Assembly (NCBI GenBank): GCA_026389845.1
Contig: JAPLHB010000135.1
Location: forward strand, 1 to 64,000
Source: Chloroflexota bacterium
GTDB lineage: Bacteria > Chloroflexota > Anaerolineae > CG2-30-64-16
Reading direction: 5' to 3'
Length of the DNA: 64,000 nucleotides
The position numbers were made by a program, and so were the translations under genes. Below are positions 24,243-32,700 of this stretch, piece after piece. Within the stretch, counting starts at the first letter, position 1. Every line of letters begins with the position of its first letter. Below the pieces are notes generated by a model. It saw only the letters and a list, made by a program, of their open reading frames with translations, searched no databases and was not told the DNA's origin.

Positions 24243-25946
24243 TCACGCAGTCAGCTTCTTCCTCTCTTCTTCCACCAGCACCCGCCGCAGGAACTTGCCC
24301 ACCATGGTCTTGGGCAGCTCGGAGCGGAACTCGATCTGGCGGGGCACCTTGAAGGCAGCCAGGTTCTCCTTGCAGTACGCGATGATCTCGTCGGCCGTGG
24401 CGGCCTGACCCGGCTTCAAGACGACGTAGGCCTTGACCGTCTCCCCACGTTGCGCATCGGGCACGCCCGCCACGACGGCCTCCTGCACCTTCGGATGCAG
24501 GAAGAGCACCTCTTCGACCTCGCGCGGGATGACCTTGTACCCGCCGACGTTGATCATGTCTTTCAGCCGGTCTACGATGTAGAAGTAGCCCTGCTCGTCC
24601 ACCTTGGCAATGTCGCCAGTGCGCAGCCAGCCGTCCGGCGTGATCGTCTTGGCGGTCTCGTCGGCCTTTTGCCAATAACCCTGCATCACCTGGGGGCCGC
24701 GCAGCCACAGCTCGCCTTCTTCGCCCAGCGGCTTCTCCACCAGCTTGTCGTAGTCCATGATCTTGGCCTCGACATCGGGGAAGGGGACGCCGATGGAGCC
24801 GGCCTTGCGCTGACCGTAGATGGGATTGCAGTGCGTCACGGGCGCGGCCTCGGTGAGGCCATAGCCTTCCACCAGCCGGCCGCCGGTGATCTCGCCGAAC
24901 TTGACCTGCACCTCCATCGGCAACGGCGCCGCGCCGCTGATGCACGCCTTCACCGAGCGCAGGTCATACTTGCCCACGTCGGGGTGGTTGATGATGCCGA
25001 TGTACATGGCGGGCACACCTGGGTAGACCGTAGCCTTCTCTTTGTGGATGGCCTTCATCACGTTGTCAATCGGCCGCGGGTTGGGCAGGATGACCAGCTC
25101 ACCGCCCAGGTAGATCGCCAGGCTCATGGACACCGTCATGCCGTAGACGTGGAAGAAGGGGATCGCGCCCATCAGGCGCTCCTGACCTTCCTCAAGCGTG
25201 ACCATCCATTTACGCACCTGGATGGTGTTGGCGACCAGGTTGTAGTGGCTGAGCATGGCGGCCTTGGGGATGCCGGTGGTGCCGCCGGTGTATTGGAACA
25301 GTGCGGTGTCACTGGAGTCCACCGCGACTTTCGGCGGCGGTTCGGGGTGAGTATTGAGCAACGGTCGGAAATGGTAGACGCCTTCGGCGTCGGGTACCTC
25401 TACCAGCAGCCCATCCTTGCGCAAGGTGCTCTTCACCAGCGCATTGAAGGGCGGCGCCACGTAGTCGGGCACGTCGGTGATGATCACCCGCTTGATCTTC
25501 GTCTGCGCCTGCACTTCTTTGAGCTTGGCATAGAACGGACTGAGCAGCACCACCGTCTCGGCGCCGGCGTCGGCGAACTGGTGCTGCATCTCGCGGCCGG
25601 TGTATTGGGGGTTCGTGTTGACGATGATCGCGCCGAGCTTGGCCGCGCCGTAGAAGCTGATGACGAACTGCGGGAGGTTAGGCAACATCAGCGCGACGCG
25701 GTCGCCCTTGCGCACACCCAGCGCGGCCAGCGCCGCGGCGAAGCGATCCACTTCGTTCATCAGTCGGCGATAGGTCATCCTGGCGCCTAGGGTGAGGGGG
25801 CCCAGGTAGCGCAGGACCAGGTGGAGGGCCGGCCGATCAGGATACTTCGCGGCGCTATCCTCCAACATCTGGTAGAGCGGAATCCGAGGGTAGTCAATCG
25901 AGCGGGGGACTTCTTTTTCGTAGCTCGCCAGCCAGGGTTTCTCCAT
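24243..25946 (-). CDS. Long-chain fatty acid-CoA ligase
   Basis: 567 aa, ANL superfamily. AMP-binding motif YTGGTTGIPKAAM (about residues 212-224), VEGYGLTEAAPVTHCNP, GWLRTGDIAKVDEQGYFYIVDRLKDMINVGGYKV (hinge aspartate and A8), and the C-terminal catalytic lysine in KTMVGKFLRRVL. It activates fatty acids to acyl-CoA for beta-oxidation or lipid synthesis. A strong ribosome binding site (GAGGAGGT on the minus strand) precedes ATG 25946. Monocistronic as far as the window shows. Confidence 0.95.
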   Translation of the reverse strand: MEKPWLASYEKEVPRSIDYPRIPLYQMLEDSAAKYPDRPALHLVLRYLGPLTLGARMTYRRLMNEVDRFAAALAALGVRKGDRVALMLPNLPQFVISFYGAAKLGAIIVNTNPQYTGREMQHQFADAGAETVVLLSPFYAKLKEVQAQTKIKRVIITDVPDYVAPPFNALVKSTLRKDGLLVEVPDAEGVYHFRPLLNTHPEPPPKVAVDSSDTALFQYTGGTTGIPKAAMLSHYNLVANTIQVRKWMVTLEEGQERLMGAIPFFHVYGMTVSMSLAIYLGGELVILPNPRPIDNVMKAIHKEKATVYPGVPAMYIGIINHPDVGKYDLRSVKACISGAAPLPMEVQVKFGEITGGRLVEGYGLTEAAPVTHCNPIYGQRKAGSIGVPFPDVEAKIMDYDKLVEKPLGEEGELWLRGPQVMQGYWQKADETAKTITPDGWLRTGDIAKVDEQGYFYIVDRLKDMINVGGYKVIPREVEEVLFLHPKVQEAVVAGVPDAQRGETVKAYVVLKPGQAATADEIIAYCKENLAAFKVPRQIEFRSELPKTMVGKFLRRVLVEEERKKLTA

Positions 25947-26153
25947 TGGGACCTCCTCTTTGAGTGGGTGGGGCGGCCGGCAGTGCGGCCGACATTGCCG
26001 TACTTGCGCTCGTTGCGCGTGTTAAGATGTGGCTCGATTATACGTGGGGAGTGCGCGAATGTCAAGGGCTTTGTCGTGACAGAAAATTCGATCCTTGAAA
26101 GTTCGGCAAATGTGTGCTACACTTTTAGGACATTCGGAAAGGAGGATGCAGCC
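25947..26153. other. Divergent intergenic region
   Basis: Between the acyl-CoA ligase (minus) and the gene at 26154 (plus). It has a GGCCGGCAGTGCGGCC inverted repeat (about 25975-25990) and the plus-strand promoter at 26095-26123. No gene is evident. Confidence 0.6.
26095..26123 (+). promoter_or_regulatory. Sigma70-type promoter
   Basis: TTGAAA (26095-26100), 17-nt spacer, TACACT (26118-26123). Start expected near 26130, with an AAAGGAGG ribosome binding site at 26138-26145 ahead of ATG 26154. Confidence 0.7.
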
Positions 26154-26750
26154 ATGGAGCGCAAATGGGATTCCCGATTGGACGCCATCGGCGTCCGCCT
26201 GGAGGCCCCGGCCAACGCCAAATACCGCCTGGTGGAAGCCTGGTGGCGCGGGCCGGAGGAGTCGCGCGACAAGCATCACATCTACGTGCGGATACTCGAT
26301 GAGGCCGGCGCGCCGCTCGAAGGGCAGCCGTTTCGGATCACAAACGGCGGTGTGTTCATCGAGCGCACCAAGGGCAAGGGTTTCGACGACTTCTACGGCA
26401 ACTTCCCGATGTTCGCCGGCGGCAGCTATGCCGTAGACGTCCCGGACGCCACCTCGGATAAGATCACCGGCCTGGCGACGGGTCTGCCTGGCAAACCGTT
26501 CGCCAACACCAGCATCATCCTGGTCTTCCGCCGCGGCGCTGACGTGCCGGCTCCGCAGCCACCCACTCCCCAGCCTCCCGAGCCGCAACCGCCCATTCCG
26601 GTGCCGCAGCCGCCTGCTCCTGAACCGCCGGCGCCTCCTCAGCCCGCCCCCGGCCCCAAGCTGGACGAGGCCACGCGTGGCCAACTGTTGGCGCTGTTGG
26701 ACAAAGCGCAAGCTGAATTGGACGCGGCGCGCAAATTGCTGGAGGTGTAA
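26154..26750 (+). CDS. Beta-sandwich module protein with proline-rich tail, unknown function
   Basis: 198 aa. Residues about 15-125 form a domain (KYRLVEAWWRGPEESRDKHH, ILDEAGAPLEGQPFRITNGG, YGNFPMFAGGSYAVDV) related to the N-terminal module of the sugar dehydrogenase at 17288, sharing YxLVxAxW, HHI, LDxxG, FRxT and NFPM. Then come a PQPP/PEPP linker of about 40 residues and a short C-terminal helix (EATRGQLLALLDKAQAELDAARKLL). No signal peptide. The start of the next gene overlaps its stop, so the two are one operon. Possibly carbohydrate-related; not proven. Confidence 0.72.
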   Translation: MERKWDSRLDAIGVRLEAPANAKYRLVEAWWRGPEESRDKHHIYVRILDEAGAPLEGQPFRITNGGVFIERTKGKGFDDFYGNFPMFAGGSYAVDVPDATSDKITGLATGLPGKPFANTSIILVFRRGADVPAPQPPTPQPPEPQPPIPVPQPPAPEPPAPPQPAPGPKLDEATRGQLLALLDKAQAELDAARKLLEV

Positions 26751-28033
26751 TGATGGCCCGCAAGCTCAAGCGCGTCGGGTTTCACTGGCGGGCCACCTTC
26801 CAGCACGACAACGTGCGCGATTGGGACCTCTGGCTGGCTGAGATGGCCGAGCTGGGGATCGGCACGCTGTTCATCTGCCACGACGCCAGCGGGATGCGGC
26901 ACTACGACCCCATCACCGGCACACTCGATCCCAACCGCATCCCGCGGGACGCGCACCCTGGCATCGAGGGGCTGGTGCGCGACCTGCTCTCCATCGGCGT
27001 CGAGCCGGCGCTGCGGTTGAGCGACGTCGGCGGTATCCGCCCCGGCGCTATCCCCAACCGGGTGCTGGACGGGCTGGCCAAGGCCGGCGTCAAGCACGTG
27101 CAGGTCTGGAATGAGCCGAACGACGACCGCGAATGGCGCAACAGCAAGGTGCCGGCGGATTGGCAGGTCAAGTCCATCGAGTGGGCGCTGCCGGCGTGCC
27201 GCTACGGACTGTCCATCGGCCTGGAGATGGCGCTGCCGCCGATCAACCCGGGCGTGGACGTCAACCAGTTCCAGATCGCGGTTGACCTGGGCGCCGGCGA
27301 CCTGTTCGAGAAGGGCCTGGGGGTCAACATCCACCTCTACCCGTTCAACCGGCTCATCTGGAAGGGCAAGCCCTATCCCTTCGACGACGTCAACCAACAC
27401 GGCGAGCAGCTCACCGAGGAGGAGTACGCCGGCCTGGATCGTTGGTATTGGCACGGCTTCCCGCGGGAGCACATCAACCAACTTCGCCGCGACCAGGCCA
27501 AGCCCGGCTGCACGATCATGGACGACTGCGACAACTTCATGGGGTGGCTGGTGCACGAGCAGCACATGAAGAAGACCCTGGGCCCGAACGCGGCCGTGCC
27601 GTGCCGCGTCACCGAGATGGGGCCGCGGCCGTGGCAGGATTTGGACAAGCGTTATCCGCGCCTGACGCCCCAGGAGCACGCCCGCCAGGTGGCGCTGATC
27701 TGCCGCTGGTTCGAGGGGGAAGCGACCATCGGCGGCTATCGGCGGCCCGATTGGCTCAAGGCCGGCTACTTCTGGATCATGGGGGGCGTGGTCATGGGCG
27801 ACTACAGCCAGGTCTTCGAGGCCGACGCCTACTACAGCGACTGGAACATGGATCGCCGGCCGCCGGAGTGCAACTATCCGCAGGCCAAAGTGGGACACAT
27901 GCCGGCGGTGGATACCATCAAGCAACTGGCGGCCGAGCCGCCCGCCGACTCGACCCTCGCCCAGGTCGCCGGCCACGTGGTCGCGGCGCAGGGGTATCTG
28001 CGGGACGCACGGGGGATTGTGGCGGGGTTGTGA
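26750..28033 (+). CDS. GH clan A-like TIM-barrel glycoside hydrolase (predicted)
   Basis: 427 aa (426 from ATG 26753). Early strands FHWRATFQHDN and LGIGTLFICHDAS, then KHVQVWNEPNDDREWRN (about residues 117-133), whose WNEPN is the acid/base glutamate motif of clan GH-A. CRVTEMGPRPW (about 285-295) is a candidate nucleophile glutamate. AGYFWIMGG fits the last strand. No signal peptide is visible, so it may be cytosolic or exported in another way. Its start overlaps the stop of the gene at 26154. Exact family and substrate unknown. Confidence 0.72.
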   Translation: MMARKLKRVGFHWRATFQHDNVRDWDLWLAEMAELGIGTLFICHDASGMRHYDPITGTLDPNRIPRDAHPGIEGLVRDLLSIGVEPALRLSDVGGIRPGAIPNRVLDGLAKAGVKHVQVWNEPNDDREWRNSKVPADWQVKSIEWALPACRYGLSIGLEMALPPINPGVDVNQFQIAVDLGAGDLFEKGLGVNIHLYPFNRLIWKGKPYPFDDVNQHGEQLTEEEYAGLDRWYWHGFPREHINQLRRDQAKPGCTIMDDCDNFMGWLVHEQHMKKTLGPNAAVPCRVTEMGPRPWQDLDKRYPRLTPQEHARQVALICRWFEGEATIGGYRRPDWLKAGYFWIMGGVVMGDYSQVFEADAYYSDWNMDRRPPECNYPQAKVGHMPAVDTIKQLAAEPPADSTLAQVAGHVVAAQGYLRDARGIVAGL

Positions 28034-28042
28034 GGTGGGTCA

Positions 28043-28080
28043 GCCCCCAGGCCTCTTCGGGAACCTGGGGGCTTTTCTTT
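28043..28080 (+). terminator. Rho-independent terminator
   Basis: GCCCCCAGG (28043-28051) and CCTGGGGGC (28064-28072) form a perfect 9-bp stem followed by TTTTCTTT. It ends the 26154-28033 operon. Confidence 0.93.
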
Positions 28081-28384
28081 ACCGCGCGGCACGCGCCAAC
28101 GCCGCCAGCCGTTCCAGCAACGGCCGCAGCGCCGCGGGCGCGGCGCTATCGGTCGTCTGGAGCGTGTGACGCCGGAGACCGTCGGCGACCGTCACCCGGT
28201 AGTGAAACTGGTCGGGGGCGGAGCCGGGCATGACGATCACGGCCGGCAGGCGGAAGAAGTCCGCAGCAGCGACCAACGCGTGCAGCTCGGCCGCCTGCTC
28301 CGGGGAGAGTGTCTCCGTGCGGATCGTGGCTTGCAGCTTCATGCCGGCGAAGCCGCCGGTGCGCTCGAAGTCTATCTTCATCAT
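28079..28384 (-). CDS. Emfourin-like inhibitor of M4 protease
   Basis: 101 aa (100 from the second ATG, 28381). The opening MKIDFERTGGFAGMKLQATI, the TLSPEQAAELHALVAAADFF helix and the DQFHYRVTVADGLRRHTLQT strands match the emfourin family. In Serratia the founding member is a tight inhibitor of protealysin and is encoded next to it. Here the start overlaps the stop of a protealysin-like gene, so the pair is coupled. The gene context makes the assignment strong. Confidence 0.88.
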   Translation of the reverse strand: MMKIDFERTGGFAGMKLQATIRTETLSPEQAAELHALVAAADFFRLPAVIVMPGSAPDQFHYRVTVADGLRRHTLQTTDSAAPAALRPLLERLAALARAAR

Positions 28385-29529
28385 TTTCCCAACAACGCGG
28401 CCAGCGCCGCGGCCGGCGCACCCAGGCAACCGGTCTTGCTGCCGCCGTCGCCCCCACCCCCGCCGGCCACGGTGATCCCCACCTCGCCCCAGCCGGTCTT
28501 GACCGCCCCTTGCTCCAGGCTGTTCGCGCCGTACAACTCACCCGCGATCTGGTAGGTCGTATCCGCCGCGGCCTGGAAGTTGGAGGTCGCGTTCAGTCGG
28601 TCACGCAGCGCGACGTACCAGACGCGGCCGGCCTTTTCCCACGCGGAGCCGCCAAGCTCGCGCGCGACCGCGTAGAACGCGCGGTTCGGGATGCCGGAGT
28701 TGATGTGCACGCCGCCGTCGTCTTCGGAGGTCTGGACGTAGTCCTTCATGTGCGCCGGCTGCGGGTCCTTGCCCAGCACGGGATCGTCGTAGGCGGTCCC
28801 TGGCGCCTTCATCGAGCGAATGCCCACCCCATGCACGCGGGGAGTGAACAGACCCGCGCCGATGATCCAGTCGGCCTCGGCCGCGGTCTGGCCCAGCGCC
28901 CGCTGCTTGACCAGCACGCCGAACACGTCGGAGAATGACTCGTTGAGCGCGCCGGGCTGGTCGCGGTAGTTGAGCTGCGCCGCGTACTGGGTGACGCCGT
29001 GGGTCAGCTCGTGTGCGATCACGTCGAGGGCGATGGTGAAGCGGTTGAAGAGACGCTGATTTTCGGGCAGATCCTCGTCCCCATCGCCGTAAACCATCTG
29101 TTGACCGTCCCAGAAAGCATTGTCGTAGCCCCGCTGGTAGTGGACGGTGGAGTCCAGGCGCAGGCCGTTGCCGTCAATCGAGTTGCGCTGATAGACGTTC
29201 CAGTAGAGATCGTAGGTCGCGCCGGAGCCATCGTAGGCTTCGTCTACCGCGGCGTCGCCCGCAGGAGGATTCCCTTCGCCGCGCACCAGCCGGCCGGGCA
29301 GGCTTGAACCGTAGTCGGCGGTGTACACCTGGCGCTGCTTGTCGGCGGCCAACGTCCGCTTTGCCAGGGCGGGTAGCTCGGTCAGCACCGCACGCTGAGC
29401 GCGGAACTGCGCGGTGGCGAGCAACGTTCGTCCGGCGCGTTCGCTCTGTTCTGGCGTGCCGTTGCGGGCGATTTCGCGCAGCATGTAGGGGGGCAAGAAA
29501 CATTCGATTCGATGAATCATGGTAGGCAC
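28381..29529 (-). CDS. Protealysin-like M4 metalloprotease
   Basis: About 382 aa, thermolysin family. The N-terminal propeptide contains FLPPYMLREIARNG, the PPYML signature of protealysin-type short propeptides, and there is no signal peptide. The catalytic domain has DVIAHELTHGVTQYAA (HExxH zinc site), GALNESFSDVFG (third ligand Glu) and DDGGVHINSGIPNRAFY (His proton donor). The start is taken as GTG 29529 because AAAGGAG lies 8 nt upstream; ATG 29520 is the alternative. It forms a two-gene operon with the emfourin-like inhibitor, suggesting a cytoplasmic or non-classically exported protease held in check. Confidence 0.9.
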   Translation of the reverse strand: MPTMIHRIECFLPPYMLREIARNGTPEQSERAGRTLLATAQFRAQRAVLTELPALAKRTLAADKQRQVYTADYGSSLPGRLVRGEGNPPAGDAAVDEAYDGSGATYDLYWNVYQRNSIDGNGLRLDSTVHYQRGYDNAFWDGQQMVYGDGDEDLPENQRLFNRFTIALDVIAHELTHGVTQYAAQLNYRDQPGALNESFSDVFGVLVKQRALGQTAAEADWIIGAGLFTPRVHGVGIRSMKAPGTAYDDPVLGKDPQPAHMKDYVQTSEDDGGVHINSGIPNRAFYAVARELGGSAWEKAGRVWYVALRDRLNATSNFQAAADTTYQIAGELYGANSLEQGAVKTGWGEVGITVAGGGGGDGGSKTGCLGAPAAALAALLGK

Positions 29530-29547
29530 GTGAATGGCTCCTTTCAC

Positions 29548-29726
29548 TCGGCTGATGTTGTCATTCTACCACCGGAGCGCGCTGCTTTCAAGTGTCCGGT
29601 AATCTTTGTTTTCGCTACTCGACAGGCGTAGCATAGCCCCTTGTGGGCGTCCTGGCGGGCAAAGGGACGACACCCACGGGCACAAGGCCCTATGCTACGG
29701 TCGCATGTCGGGTAATGAGACCTTTG
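29548..29726. repeat. Intergenic region with palindromic repeat (CGTAGCATAG)
   Basis: Arms at 29627-29645 and 29681-29699 (CACAAGGCCCTATGCTACG) are complementary over 19 bp with two mismatches. Related copies occur at 50881-50934 (inside a gene) and 55120-55168. It could act as a terminator for the giant gene upstream or as a mobile palindrome. No gene is seen in the gap. Confidence 0.8.
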
Positions 29727-32700
29727 TCAATCACTCCCCGTCACCGGCAGAAACGCGGGCGGCCGGCTGAAATCGGCGGCGAAGCGGGGGAGCAACTCGT
29801 AGCCGCCGGCATAAGGCTGCGCCGCGACGTATTGGCTCACCACGCCCGTCGCCAGCCAGACCTCGCCGATTTGCACGTAGGGCCGGCGCCACGGCAGATC
29901 TTCGGTGAAATAGACCCGCGCCGGGCCGCTGCCGTCGTCCAGCGTGATCGCGCTGCGCTCGAACTTCACCACTCGACCCACCAGCCAGACCAACTGTCCC
30001 TCGTGCGCCTCGTTCATCTGCCCGGTCGTCACCCGCAGCGGAGCCGGCGCCGCGCCGGAGCCGAGCAGCGCCAGGCCGGCGGCGTTGGTTACGGACAGTT
30101 TCAACTCGCCGTGGTAGTTCTCCGTCCGTCCGGTCGCCTGCACCTGGTCGCCGGTACGCAGGGTGGGATAGTCGCCGCGGCGCAGGTAGACCCGGATGCC
30201 GCCGGTGTCATCTTGCAGATAGATGCTGCGTCCGAAGAGACCGGTCGGGACGGTCACTGCGCCGATGAGGGTCGCGCGGACGCCGGTCGGCGCGGCGCGG
30301 ACGGCCGCGATGCTCCCGACGAGCGGCGGTCCGCTCTGTGCGCCTGCCTGATCCCACGAGCCATCGTCCTCATCGCCAGGCTCCGCCGTGGGCCGCGGGG
30401 TGGCCGCGGGCAGGAGGCGATTGGCCTCGCCGGGCGTGACCACACAGTTGCGCGTCCAGCCGCCCGTCCCATCGGCGCTCCGGCAAAAGCTGCGATCGGC
30501 GCCCGGCCCTTGCGTGTAGACGAACTCGTCGGCGACCGAGCCGTCGGGTCGGAGCAGGGCCACGCGATCGCCATAGTCGCCCAGCGATAGGTGGGTCTGC
30601 GTGCGGAAGAGCAGGAGGTAGCCGCGGGGCCAGATCACCGTGCCGAGGGGCAAAGTGTAGGTCTTGCTGGCATCGGCCACGGCCCAGCCGCCCACGTCAA
30701 CCGGGGAGGCGGCGGCGCTGTAAAGCTCGATCCATTCGTCGTCGTAGCTGACCGTGCCATCGTTGTTCCAGTCCACCGCCAGCGGCTCCGGCAGGAACTC
30801 GTTGAGCGCGACCCCGGCCGGGAACGGCGTCGCCGTGGCGGTGGCTGTCGGGGTCACGGTGACGGTCCGCGTCGGCGTGGCTGTGCGCGTCGGCGTGGCT
30901 GTGCGGGTCGTGGTCGGCGTGCGCGTGGGCGTCGCGGTGCGAGTCGGCGTCGGCGTGCCGGGCAGGTTCGGCCGGCCTGGCGAGGGCGGGTAGGCGTCGG
31001 TCCAGTCGCCCGTGCCATCCACACTGCGCGAATAGCTCGCATCGGGCCGAGGATTCCGATAGGCGTGGCTGTCCACCGCGCGACCATCCGGGGCCAGCAG
31101 GCGGATCGTGTCGGCATCGCTGTTGAGGGCGACGCCGGTGGTCGAGCGGTAGCGGACGAGGAAGCCACCCGGCTCGATGGTTGTGCCGGGCGGGAAGACG
31201 TAGGCCGCGGTGCCGCCGTCGGGGATGTCGTCCAGCATCCAGCCGGTCAGATCAACGGTACCCGGCTCCAGGCTGAAGAGCTCGATCCATTCGTCGTAGG
31301 CATCCGCCGTGCCGTTGCCGTCCCAGTCAATCGCGACGGGGCGGGGCAGGAATTCGTTCAACCGCACGGCCGGCCGCGGGCCGGCGGTAGGGGTTGAGGT
31401 CGAGGTTGAGGTTGAGGTCGGGGTCGCCGTCGGCGTTCCTGTGGCAACGGGTGCGCCCGGCAGGTTCGGCCGGCCGGGGGAAGGCGGGTAGCTGTCGGTC
31501 CAGTCGCCCGCCCCGTCCGTCGTTCGACTGTAGCTGGCGTCGGGCCGCGGGTTGGCGTAGCTGAAGCGATCAACCTCCGCGCCGCCGGGCGCGAGCAGGC
31601 GGACGTCGTCGGCGTCGTTGTTGAGCGCCACACCCGTTGTCGAGCGGAAACGCACCAAGAAGCCGTCCGGCTCGATCAGCGTGCCGGCCGGGAAGATGTA
31701 GGGCGCGCTGCCGCCGTTGGCGATGTCGTCCAACGCCCAGCCGGCCAGATCAATCGCGACTGACTCCAGGCTAAAAAATTCGATCCATTCGTCATAGGCG
31801 TCGGCCGAGCCGTTGCCGTCCCAGTCCACCGCGCCGGCGCGCGGCAGGACTTCGTTCAAGCGGATGCGGGGCAGAGGGCCGGGTGTGGGCGTCAAGGTCG
31901 AGGTTGAGGTCGAGGTTGAGGTCGAGGTTGAGGTTGAGGCTGAGGTGGGCGTGGCGGTCGCGGTGGCGGTGGGCGTGGGGGTGGGGGATGGGATGAGGCC
32001 GGGCGCGCCGGGGTTGGGTGTGACCTGGGGCAGCCAGTCGGCCGCGGTGTCGGTATCGGCCTCCGACGGCGCCCGCGCCAGCGAGTAGCCGGCCGGCACG
32101 TCGGGGCAGGGCGGAGCGAAGGCGGCCGTGTTATCGCCGTAGCTCATCGCGTCCACGGCCGAGCCGTCCGGCGCGAGCAACATCACCACGTCGCCGCCGT
32201 TGCCCAGCCCGTTGCCGATCGTGCCTTCTAGCGTGACCAGGTGGCCCGTGAAGCCGGGATAGTTTGCGGCGAAGCCGGTGGCCGTGGCCGCGACGACCAG
32301 GTACTCGCCGGGGCCAAGCGTGAAGGCGGGGAGCGCGTCCTCGGCCGAGTTGTCACGCAGCCGCCAGCCCGCCAGATCCACCGCCGCGGCGGTCGGGTTG
32401 TGCAGCTCGATCCACTCGAAGTCGCTGTCTGTGCCGGCCTGCGCCGCGTCGTAAAGCACTTCGCTCACCAGGACGCGCGGCCAGGCGCCCGGAGTGACTG
32501 TGCCGGTCGGCGTAGGCGAGGTGAGCAGCCGCCGCTCACCGAAGTCGTGCCCCCAACTGATCTCGGCCGGCGCGACCGTGACGATCAACTGGTCGGGCGT
32601 GGTGCTGGCGTAGCCGGCGGGTTGGATTTCGGTCACGGTGTAGACGCCGGCCGGCAGATCGTAGAAGCCGTACCACCCGTCGCTGAAGGTGTGGAGACTT

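Noticed and set aside
24174-25790. A 538-codon plus-strand open frame opposite the acyl-CoA ligase
   Set aside because: Same reason: composition-driven shadow of a well-supported gene.
30591-31397. Plus-strand open frames opposite the lamin-tail gene
   Set aside because: They are Arg/Gly/Val-rich mirrors of the Thr/Pro linkers with no support.
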